A DNA stretch of 64,000 nt. Origin: Bacteroidetes bacterium ADurb.Bin174 (GTDB lineage Bacteria; Bacteroidota; Bacteroidia; Bacteroidales; Paludibacteraceae). The position numbers were made by a program, and so were the translations under genes. Within the stretch, counting starts at the first letter, position 1; the number at the start of each line of letters is the position of its first letter. Shown in pieces: positions 46,269 to 54,817 of this stretch. The DNA lies in NCBI GenBank assembly GCA_002070265.1, contig MWCX01000085.1, forward strand, positions 1-64,000, written 5' to 3'. The notes under the pieces are model-generated. The model made no database searches. It was not told the origin of the DNA and saw nothing but the letters and a program-made list of their open reading frames with translations.

Positions 46269-46578
46269 GGCGGTGTCTTAAAAGTGTTCAACTGTTGCGG
46301 GTTCCGTGGTGCGAGTTCCGGGTTTCGTGGTGCGTGGTTCGGGTTCCGAGTTCCGAGTTCTGGAGTGAGTATTCGCAAGGTTAAGGTGTTGCAGGGTGCA
46401 AATTGACCTTATTACATACCTAAAAACAAAATGATGTATTGGTTGTCAGTGGGTTATGTAGCGACATAGAAAAACGGAAGAACGTTTACCATGGATGAAA
46501 CTTTGATGAAATATTGGTGAAGTTTTGCTCATTTTTTATTGAATTATTTTGTGTTACTTTGTCCAATAATACGAATGA
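46269..46578. repeat. Composite intergenic repeat, copy 1 (R2 end + R1 + 70-bp block)
   Basis: It begins GGCGGTGTCTTAAAAGTGTT (R2-type end), runs into the heptad GC-rich R1 array (46297-46361), and ends with a 70-bp block (46509-46578). That block recurs with two mismatches at 49779-49848. The same order of parts is found at 49638-49848. The rest of the 46203-47006 gap contains no convincing gene. Confidence 0.7.
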
Positions 46579-46842
46579 ATAAAATCTATTTTTAGAAAAA
46601 TTGATTGAAATTCTGTTTGTCAAACCTTTTTTATAATACATCACAATAACCGACACAGTCCGTACAACTTTAATTATTTTGCATACGAACAACAGTAGTC
46701 TGTAAAATACGTGAATGCGAATGCCATAAGACGTATTTTCGAAAATCAAAAAATGCTTGGGGTCCAAAGAAATTGTACCCATGTGACATGTTAGTTTGTT
46801 TACTTTACGAACTTTAAATCTGCGAAAACTTATGTTTTCAGT

Positions 46843-46917
46843 CGGTGTCTCATAAATGCCCAACTTCTAAAACACCTTGTTGTTTTTGGGGTTGAATATA
46901 TGTTTTGAGACAGCCCC
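46843..46917. repeat. R2 repeat element, 75-bp variant
   Basis: One end reads CGGTGTCTCATAAATGCCCAACT and the other TTTTGAGACAGCCCC. The ends form an imperfect inverted repeat. The terminal sequences match the 49-bp element at 56044-56092 with a different, longer interior. Confidence 0.65.
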
Positions 46918-47006
46918 ACTTAAATTATGATTAATTAATTCGAATGCATTGAAAAGACCAAAACAAATACTATTTCTTTTCAGCATTCACAATACCTTTA
47001 TGTTTT

Positions 47007-48617
47007 ATGAAAAAACTATTTTATATATTTGCCTTTGTGGCGTTTGCTCTGACTTCATGTGATAAAAATGAAGTCAATAATCTAACAGAGTTAACTGAGC
47101 CAATTGCAAAAGCAGTAGATCCCGTAGATCCCGAAATGATTAAACTTGGGAAAAAACGAGAAAATCCATATTCTGTTGAAAATATACGAAAAGCTTATCA
47201 AGCATTACAAGCCGATGGTTTATTACGAGCTCCGATGAATATTCAAGCGACAAATTTATATGTAAGATTCTTACCGAAAACAGAAGACGAATATCAGGCA
47301 CTAAAAAAACAAGGGTATGAATTATTTGATTATCCGCTTGAATACGAAAGAGTTGAGGGAGGTAGTTATTATCATGACCCAAATCTACCTAAGGACGGTT
47401 TTACATGGATTTATGTTGTTTTACCTGTTGATTATGTATTCGGAGACATTCAATATGAAATAATCTCTGAACTAGTATTGCAAGATGAAAGCGAAGCTTC
47501 GGGTATGGCGGCTGCACAGAAAGTTAAAGCCATTGATACCAACGACTGGTCATTAATTGAAGAAAAATCGTTTGAATTGACCGGCAATGAATATTATTCC
47601 AAAAAAGAATCTACAAATGGTATGATGAAGGTTAAAGTTAAACCAAGCGGAAGAATAACAATAGAGGATGATGTTTTAAAGCGAGAAATAGGCATTGAGG
47701 GTGTAAAGGTTAGAGCATCAAGATGGTTTACTGCGAAATACGGTTATACAAACTCAAATGGTGAATATACTTTTAATTATACCTTTAATGGACCCGTGGA
47801 TTATAGCATCGTTTGGGAACGCGAAGATTGGGATATACGCCATGGAGTATGGGCGCAAGCAACATACAACGGACCGAATACAGTGACAAATTCATGGAGT
47901 GTGAAAATAAATAATTCTAATATACAATTTGTGTATGCCAACGTTCATAGAGCTTGTTTTACATATTGGTTTAATATTTCTTCATTTGGTATAAAAACCC
48001 CTCCAAAAGATTCATCATGGTCTCCAAGAGTAAAAATTGGTGTTTATGATACGGCTGGAAGAGCTTACGCAAGCCCGCTATTGCGCTGGTTCACTATTCC
48101 AAGTATTTGTATCTATAGCCATTCGAAATATGACAATGGCACTACGGTAAAGAATACCTCTGCATGGATATACCAAACGACAATTCATGAATTAGCTCAT
48201 ACTTCACACTGGGAAATTGACAAAGATTTGTTCTGGTCAATCGATCAAATACTTGTAGAAAGCTGGGCAGTAGGTGTGGCCTATGAAATCCCAAGAAAGA
48301 TTTACCCGGTATCAAGTTTAAGCCGGTGGGATTGGCAACACATCACTAAAGCTAAAATCATAGATATGAATGACTTAGAAAGAAAATACACTCCAATTGT
48401 CATTGATTTAATGGATACTACAAATCAAAGCGTTATGTACGGTGATACTACGCAATATGCAAACGACAAGGTAAGTGGTTATACTTTGCAACAAATTGAA
48501 AACGCCATTAAAAAAGTAAAAACCTTAAATGGCTTAAAAAATAATTTAAAAAGCATGTATGACAATCCTAGCGAAGAACATTTAGATAAATTATTCGAGT
48601 TTTATACAAATTTATAA
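47007..48617 (+). CDS. Putative zinc metalloprotease-like lipoprotein (HExxH)
   Basis: 536 residues with a lipoprotein signal (LTSC, Cys18). An acidic N-terminal region and a carboxypeptidase-regulatory-like sandwich (about 225-275) come first. The second half contains HELAHTSHW at 394-402, a zinc-binding HExxH motif. E418 in VESWA is placed 20 residues later, as for the third ligand of gluzincins. I do not recognise a named family. It is predicted to face the outside or periplasm. The two small lipoprotein genes follow at 11 bp and after a duplication, so they form one unit. The region is AT-rich and flanked by repeats, suggesting an accessory island. Confidence 0.6.
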   Translation: MKKLFYIFAFVAFALTSCDKNEVNNLTELTEPIAKAVDPVDPEMIKLGKKRENPYSVENIRKAYQALQADGLLRAPMNIQATNLYVRFLPKTEDEYQALKKQGYELFDYPLEYERVEGGSYYHDPNLPKDGFTWIYVVLPVDYVFGDIQYEIISELVLQDESEASGMAAAQKVKAIDTNDWSLIEEKSFELTGNEYYSKKESTNGMMKVKVKPSGRITIEDDVLKREIGIEGVKVRASRWFTAKYGYTNSNGEYTFNYTFNGPVDYSIVWEREDWDIRHGVWAQATYNGPNTVTNSWSVKINNSNIQFVYANVHRACFTYWFNISSFGIKTPPKDSSWSPRVKIGVYDTAGRAYASPLLRWFTIPSICIYSHSKYDNGTTVKNTSAWIYQTTIHELAHTSHWEIDKDLFWSIDQILVESWAVGVAYEIPRKIYPVSSLSRWDWQHITKAKIIDMNDLERKYTPIVIDLMDTTNQSVMYGDTTQYANDKVSGYTLQQIENAIKKVKTLNGLKNNLKSMYDNPSEEHLDKLFEFYTNL

Positions 48618-48628
48618 TTCACAAAAAA

Positions 48629-49027
48629 ATGAAAACAAAATTATTTTGCACTTTGCTAATTTTAAGCACTTTAGTTGGATGTGAAAAAATAACAGGTGTG
48701 TATTATTGTATAAAAAACGACACTCAGCATGATATCAAAATTGAACATATTGGGATGTGGGTTCAAGAAAAAGAATTTCATATAGCACCATCTCAGGTGT
48801 ATGAGGCATTTTACTCCTCTATTGACTTTGAAACTTTACCTTCAAGAGAAGACACATTCTATGTTTTCATGGATAACAAAAAATACATGGACATATTTGA
48901 TTTAAAAACAAGCTTAACTCGCCCGCTTAATTATGTGTATGATACAACAAAAAAAACTAAGACTGCTTCATATGCTGTTTTTAGTATTAATAAAGAGTAT
49001 ATAGATAGCCTAATTGAGATAGAGTAA
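48629..49027 (+). CDS. Small lipoprotein, duplicated copy 1
   Basis: 132 residues with a lipoprotein signal (LVGC, Cys18) and a small beta-rich domain (GVYYCIKNDTQHDIKIEHIG). No family is recognised. It has a tandem paralogue at 49142-49546, identical over most of the first 42 residues and diverging afterwards. It starts 11 bp after the HExxH lipoprotein gene and is followed by its own terminator. It could be a partner or inhibitor of that protein; this is inference from position. Confidence 0.7.
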   Translation: MKTKLFCTLLILSTLVGCEKITGVYYCIKNDTQHDIKIEHIGMWVQEKEFHIAPSQVYEAFYSSIDFETLPSREDTFYVFMDNKKYMDIFDLKTSLTRPLNYVYDTTKKTKTASYAVFSINKEYIDSLIEIE

Positions 49028-49047
49028 ATTGAATCAAAATGCATGTT

Positions 49048-49090
49048 TAGTAGCATTCGTACTTACGAGTGCTACTATTTGTTCTTTTTT
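49048..49090 (+). terminator. Terminator after lipoprotein copy 1
   Basis: TAGTAGCATTCGT pairs with ACGAGTGCTACTA (one G-U) over a 4-nt loop, followed by a T-rich tail. Copy 2 of the lipoprotein may therefore be read only by read-through. Confidence 0.75.
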
Positions 49091-49141
49091 GCATTTAGAT
49101 AAATTATTCGAGTTTTATACAAATTTATAATTCACAAAAAA

Positions 49142-49546
49142 ATGAAAACAAAATTATTTTGCACTTTGTTAATCTTGAGTACTTTAGTCGGATGTAAAAA
49201 AATAACAGGTGTGTATTATTGTATAAAAAACGACACTCAGCATGATATCAAAATTGAACATATTGGAGCGTATGTTCAAGAAAAAGAATTTCGTATAGCA
49301 CCGTCTCAGGTGTATAAGGCTTTTTGGGGAGACCCTAAATTTGAAACATTTCCCTCAGAAGTAGATACATTTTATCTTTTTATAGACAACAAAACATACA
49401 TGGATGTATTTGATTTAAAAACAAGTTTAACTCGTATGGAAAATTATGTTTATGATAAAACAGAAAAAAAAGTAAATTCCGAAATATCGTATGATATATT
49501 TACCATAGGTGAGAATTATCTAAACAGCCTAATTGAAATGAACTAA
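49142..49546 (+). CDS. Small lipoprotein, duplicated copy 2
   Basis: 134 residues with a lipoprotein signal (LVGC). It has the same beta-rich N-terminal part as copy 1, then a divergent middle (WGDPKFETFPSEVDTFYLF) and end. Conserved blocks IAPSQVY and FDLKTSLTR remain. It is preceded by a duplicated fragment of the upstream gene end carrying the same leader and start region. A separate terminator follows at 49597-49634. Function unknown. Confidence 0.7.
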   Translation: MKTKLFCTLLILSTLVGCKKITGVYYCIKNDTQHDIKIEHIGAYVQEKEFRIAPSQVYKAFWGDPKFETFPSEVDTFYLFIDNKTYMDVFDLKTSLTRMENYVYDKTEKKVNSEISYDIFTIGENYLNSLIEMN

Positions 49547-49596
49547 ATTGAAATTGTTGGTCGTAATAAATTTTAGAAGACTTGATAAAAGTAGGA

Positions 49597-49634
49597 AAGA
49601 CCGATGTGCAAATTGTATATTGGTCTTTTTTTGT
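49597..49634 (+). terminator. Terminator after lipoprotein copy 2
   Basis: AAGACCGAT pairs with ATTGGTCTT (one G-U), and a run of seven T follows. Confidence 0.7.
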
Positions 49635-49637
49635 ATT

Positions 49638-49848
49638 GGCGGTGTCTTATATTGTTCAACTACTGCGTTACTTTCGATATTCGGGGTCGCGTGTTCCGCG
49701 GTGCGAGTTCCGGGTTTCGGGGTGCGGGATTGGAAAACGGACAAAAGATCAATGTTTGCCTTTGATGAAATATTGATAAAATATTGGTGAAGTTTTGCTC
49801 ATTTTTTATTGAATTATTTTGCGTTACTTTGTCCAATAATGCGAATGA
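49638..49848. repeat. Composite intergenic repeat, copy 2 (R2 end + R1 + 70-bp block)
   Basis: R2-type sequence GGCGGTGTCTTATATTGTTC at 49638 continues with TACTGCGTTACTTTCGATAT, a longer match to the copy at 51929-51976. R1 heptads follow at 49686-49731, then the 70-bp block at 49779-49848 (68 of 70 identical to 46509-46578). The block sits about 40 bp upstream of the next gene and may contain its promoter. Confidence 0.7.
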
Positions 49849-49888
49849 GCCAAATTTATTTAATTCAGCTCCACTAGTGATAGCAACC

Positions 49889-50455
49889 ATGAAACAACTC
49901 TTATCAATTATCCTTTGTCTGTCATTCATATTATCGGTGAATAATAACTGCTTTGCACAAGAAAGTACTGACAAACAACAACGAGGGCTGCATACGATAT
50001 ATGTGGAAGCACTAGGAAATGCTTTTTGGGGATATAGCATGGGGTATGATTATACACTGAAAATACAAGAAAAACATAAATTGTCTTTTAAATGCGGATT
50101 GGGTTATGTACCGGAATTTGACAAGGAAAATAACAGATTTAAGTTTGGTGTTTTCGAGCTCCCCATTACCCCTGAAATCAGCTACTTGCATGGAAAAAAA
50201 CACCATCTTGAATTGGGTGTGGGAGTAACATTCAGAGCGAACCATGTTCCTTGGCGAGGGTGGGATTGGACAGCTCCTTTTAGAATAGGCTATCGCTATC
50301 AAAACAATAATGGGGGTCTTTTCTTAAAAGTTGCCGCTACGCCTTTTATTTGGTTTATGAATCATCAAGATACCGAAGACAGTGAGCCTGAATTATGGAA
50401 AATATTTATGCCATTTGGGGGGATAGCTTTGGGTTATACGTTTAAGAGTCGGTAA
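49889..50455 (+). CDS. Putative outer-membrane beta-barrel protein
   Basis: 188 residues from ATG 49889, chosen because a signal peptide (KQLLSIILCLSFILSVNNNCFAQ) starts there; the frame upstream runs through repeat DNA. Alternating amphipathic strands rich in Gly/Tyr (YSMGYDYTL, KCGLGYVPEF, LELGVGVTFR, FRIGYRYQ, GGIALGYTFKSR) suggest an eight-strand barrel. No named family is recognised. It lies in the repeat-rich accessory island. Confidence 0.65.
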   Translation: MKQLLSIILCLSFILSVNNNCFAQESTDKQQRGLHTIYVEALGNAFWGYSMGYDYTLKIQEKHKLSFKCGLGYVPEFDKENNRFKFGVFELPITPEISYLHGKKHHLELGVGVTFRANHVPWRGWDWTAPFRIGYRYQNNNGGLFLKVAATPFIWFMNHQDTEDSEPELWKIFMPFGGIALGYTFKSR

Positions 50456-50630
50456 AATAATCTATAAATTACGGCATTAAGATTTTGTGTAACTTTACAT
50501 GCGATTAAACTTGAAAAGTTCTTAATCCTACGGGATTCTTTAGATGAGGTGTTAAAAACCTCAGATTTCAGATTTTGACACCGGATAATCCGGTTGTGAA
50601 TTTAATAACAACAGATTTATACCTCAAACA

Positions 50631-51776
50631 ATGAAAACAAAAACTACATTTTTAATTTTATTGAGTCTTTTATGGATCCAGACAAGCAAATGCTTGGCTG
50701 CTTCTTCGAATGAAGCCTTGTTAAAATTGGATAGCATCTTGGTGTCCGGTTTTACCAAGTATCAATATTCGTATAACGAACAGGGGCAACTGATCAGCGA
50801 GCGGTTTTTTATAGTAACGGAAGACAGTATCAATATGATTTATAATTTATCTACCCTCACTGAGCATTTTTATGAAAACGGTAAAAAAACATCTTCAGTC
50901 GTTTCTCGTCCTCGCGAGGGAGTTATAACTCCTTTTACCAGAACTGTTTATGAGTATGATGGAGAAAAACTATCCGTTGAAAAACAGGAGAATTTTGTTA
51001 ACAATCAATGGATTACGGATAAAAAATCCACTTGTTTTTACAATGAAGACGGATTGCTGTCGAACATTGAATATTCCGTTTTTAGAAATGATGTTTTTCT
51101 TTTAATCGAACAGGATGTGTATCAATATGATGAACAAAGCAATGAGCTTTCGTGTATTCTCAAACAAATGCTGATACCGGAAAATCAATGGTCAGATAAA
51201 AGCAAAACAGAATTTACCTATGAATCGGGAAATTTAGTTTGTCAAATTGACTATAACTACAATGACACGATTAATGACTGGAGGGCAACCCTGAAAAAAG
51301 AATATATATACAATGCATCAGATGATAATAAAGTGATATACCGTGAATATTATTTTGTTGAAGATGCTTTTGTGTTGGCATTGGAAACAGAAATCACATT
51401 AGACAGCACTTGTCCCTCAGAAAATCTGATATTGCCTTTTGAAAACAATTTGCCATACAAAGTGGAAAACGAGTATAATAGTCAGTCTCAGAAAGTTTCT
51501 AATTATTATTATTCTCCATTGGAGACTTCCGGAGTAATTTCCTTGGATGGTTCTGTGCACACCTCCATATATCCGAATCCGGCGAAAGATATTTTAAATA
51601 TCCGCTCGAATCAATGCATTAATGCTGTGGATATCTTTGATGTTTCAGGCAGATTGTCGGCAGTTCATTCCGGTCCGGCTACCCAACTTGACATCTCAGC
51701 CTTAACTCAAGGTATTTATTATGTAAAAATAAGCAGTGCCGGACAATGTACAACTTTGAAACTTATCAAAAGATAA
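50631..51776 (+). CDS. T9SS-secreted protein with YD-like repeats
   Basis: 381 residues with a signal peptide (TTFLILLSLLWIQTSKCLA). Repeats of the type Y.Y...G.L......N follow across about 45-290 (YSYNEQGQLISE, YEYDGEKLSVE, FYNEDGLLSNIEY), reminiscent of short RHS/YD or MORN-like strands. A T9SS type A domain with IYPNP ends the protein. Exported; ligand unknown. It is preceded by a 175-bp gap with two short hairpins and followed by a terminator. Confidence 0.75.
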   Translation: MKTKTTFLILLSLLWIQTSKCLAASSNEALLKLDSILVSGFTKYQYSYNEQGQLISERFFIVTEDSINMIYNLSTLTEHFYENGKKTSSVVSRPREGVITPFTRTVYEYDGEKLSVEKQENFVNNQWITDKKSTCFYNEDGLLSNIEYSVFRNDVFLLIEQDVYQYDEQSNELSCILKQMLIPENQWSDKSKTEFTYESGNLVCQIDYNYNDTINDWRATLKKEYIYNASDDNKVIYREYYFVEDAFVLALETEITLDSTCPSENLILPFENNLPYKVENEYNSQSQKVSNYYYSPLETSGVISLDGSVHTSIYPNPAKDILNIRSNQCINAVDIFDVSGRLSAVHSGPATQLDISALTQGIYYVKISSAGQCTTLKLIKR

Positions 51777-51842
51777 CAATGCCTTTTTTCTAAGTGCATG
51801 GCAAAAACTTTTCACAGAGAAAAGGATATTAATTAATAAACC

Positions 51843-51889
51843 AAGCCAACTTTTTGGGTCACATCATTGTGATATAGTTGGCTTTTTTG
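51843..51889 (+). terminator. Terminator with recurring terminator cassette
   Basis: AAGCCAACT pairs with AGTTGGCTT, followed by TTTT. The segment 51862-51906 nearly repeats 1330-1373 in the rpsT terminator. Confidence 0.75.
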
Positions 51890-51928
51890 TGTCTTTGGAT
51901 ATTCTCTCGTTGAAGTATGTGACTGAGC

Positions 51929-51976
51929 CCGAATATCGAAAGTAACGCAGCAGTTGGGCACTTATGAGACACCGCC
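51929..51976. repeat. R2 repeat element
   Basis: On the minus strand it reads GGCGGTGTCTCATAAGTGCC and continues through CAACTGCTGCGTTACTTTCG to CCCGAATATC's complement. It closely matches 49638-49685 and, over its first half, the 49-bp element at 56044-56092. Confidence 0.7.
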
Positions 51977-52000
51977 GCGCATTTTCATTTTTCACGCATG

Positions 52001-52165
52001 GTAACCCAAGGCGTTGCCATTGGGCTGGTATATATTGCCCCTTCGGGGCGTAATCTGGTGTTTTTCAATTATTTACGCCCTGAAAGGGCAGGCTTTGACA
52101 GCCCAGAGCAACGCTCTGGGTTAATAATGACCCCAAAATACCGAGCGCCCTGAAGGGGCAACATA
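52001..52165. repeat. Palindromic dispersed-type repeat cluster (R3)
   Basis: Four short palindromes in tandem: GCCCCTTCGGGGC (52037-52049), CGCCCTGAAAGGGC (52076-52089), CCCAGAGCAACGCTCTGGG (52102-52120) and GCGCCCTGAAGGGGC. This kind of array is common between Bacteroidota genes. No coding potential. Confidence 0.65.
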
Positions 52166-52196
52166 TTTTTTTAAATTTGAAATTAACAAATATCCC

Positions 52197-52291
52197 CGCT
52201 AACTCCAGAACCCGTGAACTTGCACCACGCGACACCGGAACTCGTGAACGCGCACCCCGGAACCCGGAACCCGGAACCCGGACCCCGGACC
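52197..52291. repeat. Degenerate heptad-type GC-rich repeat (R1, copy 4)
   Basis: Variants of GGAACCC/GCACCCC, including three consecutive GGAACCC units at 52259-52279. It ends 4 bp before the stop of the gene at 52296. With the terminator, R2 and R3 it fills the whole 519-bp gap. Confidence 0.7.
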
Positions 52292-52295
52292 TCAT

Positions 52296-53543
52296 CTACA
52301 AAGCTTTTCTGCCAATTTTTCTGATAGCAGCTTCTATGGGTTTATCAGGTTCTATTACGTTGTGTGGTCCCCAGAAATCGGGATCAGAAAAGCCTTCTGC
52401 TTTATCGGCAATAATTACATGGGTACGAAGTCGGTCACTGAATTTAATTGACTTATCATCAGAGCTGATCTCGTGATCGGTAACCGCCATTTCGATAGCA
52501 GAAAAATAATGACTGTTAAAAAGTTTCTTTTTCCAGTTTACTTTTATGCCTAGTTCGATACGACTGTAAGCATAGTACCACTTACCGTCTTTTTCGACAT
52601 AATCCATACGATAATCGGCTTGTACCGGTGATACTTTGGCATTGAAAGGTTTTTTTTGGATAAACATCCTGATTGCTTCTGTTTGATTGGTTAAATCAAG
52701 ACTAAATACTGCCGACTTTAAAGCCAGGGAGGCGGCATCAATATAAAATTTTCCGTCATAAAGCGCCTCTTCTTTAGTAGGTCGATGCTTGAAGTCCACC
52801 ACATAAATAAGCTTGTCGTCTATCCATTGGATATTGTCCAAGGTGAAATCATATTTCTCAAACATCCGTTCAGTCATGAGAAATACAGGATATTTCATGA
52901 CGTCTAAAAATAAGCAGTTGTAGGGACCACCCATCAATTTAAAAACCAGGGTATCCAATTTCGTGTAGTCGGTTTGTTTACGTGCTTTGATTAATCTTGC
53001 GTAATCTTGCCGGTAATTATTGTACGATTGTTTTTGAATCTCAACAACCGCTTCTGACAGAGACACATAACTTCTTCCTTTTCGGATAGATTCTCGATAA
53101 AAGGCAGTCATGAACATTTCCTGCATGGGATAGTTTTCAGGAATTTTTTCAAACATCAAAGCCACTAAAGCATTGGCATCTTGAGTCAACACATTGATTT
53201 GAGGAAGAACAACGGTTGCTTGTTCCATGGCAATGATACCTTTTTGAGCTTGAAGCTCATCTGCTTCTATTGTGCGACTTTTATAGCCTATATGGCTTAC
53301 GATTAACTTTACATGTTGGGAGGCAATAGGAACTTTCAGTAAAAAATTCCCTTCAGCATTGGTTACGGTTGCAATATTGGTCCCTGCAGCCAATATATTG
53401 CAATAGGTCAGTGGCGTATGGGTTAGCTGATCAATGACCTTTCCCCGATACGACCGGTAATCATCGTTATTGGGCTGAGAGAATATGCAAGAAATGCCTA
53501 ACACGATGGAAAGAAAGAGCAATCTAATTCTCATCGCATTCAT
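52296..53543 (-). CDS. Secreted carboxypeptidase-regulatory-like domain protein
   Basis: 415 residues: signal peptide (RIRLLFLSIVLGISCIFS), a CarboxypepD_reg-like sandwich (about 25-110, YRGKVIDQLTHTPLTYCNIL...NAEGNFLLKV), then a long beta-rich domain (about 125-410). Such proteins are common in Bacteroidota envelopes. No catalytic motif is recognised. Its 3' end is hit by R1 repeats just outside the stop. Confidence 0.75.
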   Translation of the reverse strand: MNAMRIRLLFLSIVLGISCIFSQPNNDDYRSYRGKVIDQLTHTPLTYCNILAAGTNIATVTNAEGNFLLKVPIASQHVKLIVSHIGYKSRTIEADELQAQKGIIAMEQATVVLPQINVLTQDANALVALMFEKIPENYPMQEMFMTAFYRESIRKGRSYVSLSEAVVEIQKQSYNNYRQDYARLIKARKQTDYTKLDTLVFKLMGGPYNCLFLDVMKYPVFLMTERMFEKYDFTLDNIQWIDDKLIYVVDFKHRPTKEEALYDGKFYIDAASLALKSAVFSLDLTNQTEAIRMFIQKKPFNAKVSPVQADYRMDYVEKDGKWYYAYSRIELGIKVNWKKKLFNSHYFSAIEMAVTDHEISSDDKSIKFSDRLRTHVIIADKAEGFSDPDFWGPHNVIEPDKPIEAAIRKIGRKAL

Positions 53544-53716
53544 AATTAAACTTTTATTAGTGAGTTAACAAATATCGTAAATATTTATTGAATAATTACA
53601 ATCAAAATTATTTTTTGCATTATTGAGTTCCCTTCGATAATACTAAAATTTTAACGCTATTGGATTTATTGTTTCAAAAAAAAAGTCGCGTATCATTTTA
53701 ATTCACTTAAAAAGTG

Positions 53717-53724
53717 TATATTTG
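53717..53724 (+). promoter_or_regulatory. -7 box of the tatAC operon
   Basis: TATATTTG lies 28 bp before the tatA ATG at 53753 and rules out the in-frame ATG at 53714. A weak T-rich stretch takes the -33 position. Confidence 0.6.
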
Positions 53725-53752
53725 CACACTTAAACTAAAATATTATTGCAAT

Positions 53753-53953
53753 ATGTTAAACATGATTACCTTATGGGCTTTAGGTACCGGAGAAATTATA
53801 TTAATTGCCCTCGTAGTATTATTGATTTTTGGTGGTAAAAAAATTCCTGAGCTGATGCGTGGTTTGGGTAAGGGCGTCAGTCAGTTCAAAAAAGGTGTAA
53901 GAGAAGTTGATGATGAAATAAACACCTCGCTGAACGACCTTGAAAAAAAATAA
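53753..53953 (+). CDS. tatA: Twin-arginine translocase subunit TatA/E
   Basis: 66 residues: one membrane helix ([23 protein letters not shown]), the typical FGGKKIPEL hinge, an amphipathic helix ([17 protein letters not shown]) and an acidic tail. It forms the protein-conducting element for folded Tat substrates. It is followed 12 bp later by tatC. There is no tatB, as in minimal TatAC systems. Confidence 0.95.
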   Translation: MLNMITLWALGTGEIILIALVVLLIFGGKKIPELMRGLGKGVSQFKKGVREVDDEINTSLNDLEKK

Positions 53954-53965
53954 GCATCAGGTCTT

Positions 53966-54817
53966 ATGCCAAAAAGAATGAGTGAAGGAAAAAACTTATC
54001 GTTCTGGGAGCATTTGGAGGTGTTGCGGTGGACCATCTTCCGCATAATAATGGCTGCACTTTTAGTTGTTGTAGCTATTTTTTCTTTTAAGGATTTTGTG
54101 TTCAACGAGATCGTTTTTGCACCTTTAAGTTCAGACTTTTGGTTTTATCGTTCACTTTGCAAATTAGCCGAACTGTTCAAGTTTCCGGGTTTATGTCCGG
54201 AAGATTTCAATATTGAATTAATCAATATTAATCTCGCCGGTCAGTTGATGACGCATATCACTTCTTCATTCAGCATCGCATTAGTCTTAATCGTACCCTA
54301 CATTTTACTTGAAATTTGGTGGTTTGTGCAACCGGCATTATATCCCAACGAAAAGTCGCATGTTGGCATTATTTTCTTATCTTCTTCATTCTTATTTTAT
54401 TTAGGAGTAATAGTCAGCTATTTTATTATTTTTCCACTGACAGTAAGGTTTTTGGGTACCTATAAAGTGTCTGCTTTGGTTCCCAATCAGATTGCTTTGC
54501 AATCGTATATGGGCAGTTTGTACATACTGACTTTCAGTTTGGGAATTATGTTTGAAATGCCTGTTTTGGCATATTTGTTATCGAAAATCGGATTGATTAA
54601 CAAACAAATGCTGAAAAAGGTACGTTCGTACGCTTTTTTAATTTTGCTGATACTGTCGGCTTTGGTGACACCTACCACTGATCCGTTTACCATGTCGGTT
54701 GTGGCCTTACCTCTTTATTTGTTGTACGAATTGAGTATTTTGGTCAGCAAGCCTAAAAAGGAAGAGGAGGACGAAGATGAAGAGGATGAAATGATGCATG
54801 ACACTGCAATAGATTAA
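53966..54817 (+). CDS. tatC: Twin-arginine translocase subunit TatC
   Basis: 283 residues with six predicted membrane segments. Conserved features are FWEHLEVLRW at the N-terminus and the loop with FPLTVRFLGTY. A strongly acidic C-terminal tail (KKEEEDEDEEDE) ends it. It recognises the twin-arginine signal. Its stop overlaps the convergent mnmD stop by 4 bp. Confidence 0.96.
   Translation: MPKRMSEGKNLSFWEHLEVLRWTIFRIIMAALLVVVAIFSFKDFVFNEIVFAPLSSDFWFYRSLCKLAELFKFPGLCPEDFNIELININLAGQLMTHITSSFSIALVLIVPYILLEIWWFVQPALYPNEKSHVGIIFLSSSFLFYLGVIVSYFIIFPLTVRFLGTYKVSALVPNQIALQSYMGSLYILTFSLGIMFEMPVLAYLLSKIGLINKQMLKKVRSYAFLILLILSALVTPTTDPFTMSVVALPLYLLYELSILVSKPKKEEEDEDEEDEMMHDTAID

Larger units (their letters stand above)
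48579..49604 (+). repeat. 513-bp tandem duplication
   Basis: The sequence starting CATTTAGATAAATTATTCG occurs at 48579 (inside the 3' end of the HExxH gene) and again at 49092. The two lipoprotein ATGs are offset by the same 513 bp. The copies are almost identical for about 175 nt of coding sequence and then diverge. The second copy preserves a piece of the HExxH gene end as non-coding sequence. Confidence 0.85.

Noticed and set aside
46486..46863. Minus-strand open frame of 125 codons upstream of the HExxH gene
   Set aside because: Part of it is the 70-bp repeat block found again at 49779-49848, and another part runs into an R2 element. No protein-like pattern or signal was seen.
49660..50040. 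Minus-strand open frame of 126 codons
   Set aside because: It is antisense to the barrel gene start and covers the composite repeat. It shares translated residues with the frame at 46486-46863 only because the DNA repeats.
52001..52291. Possible CRISPR array
   Set aside because: The repeats are palindromes and drifting heptads without constant-length spacers, and no cas gene is in the window.
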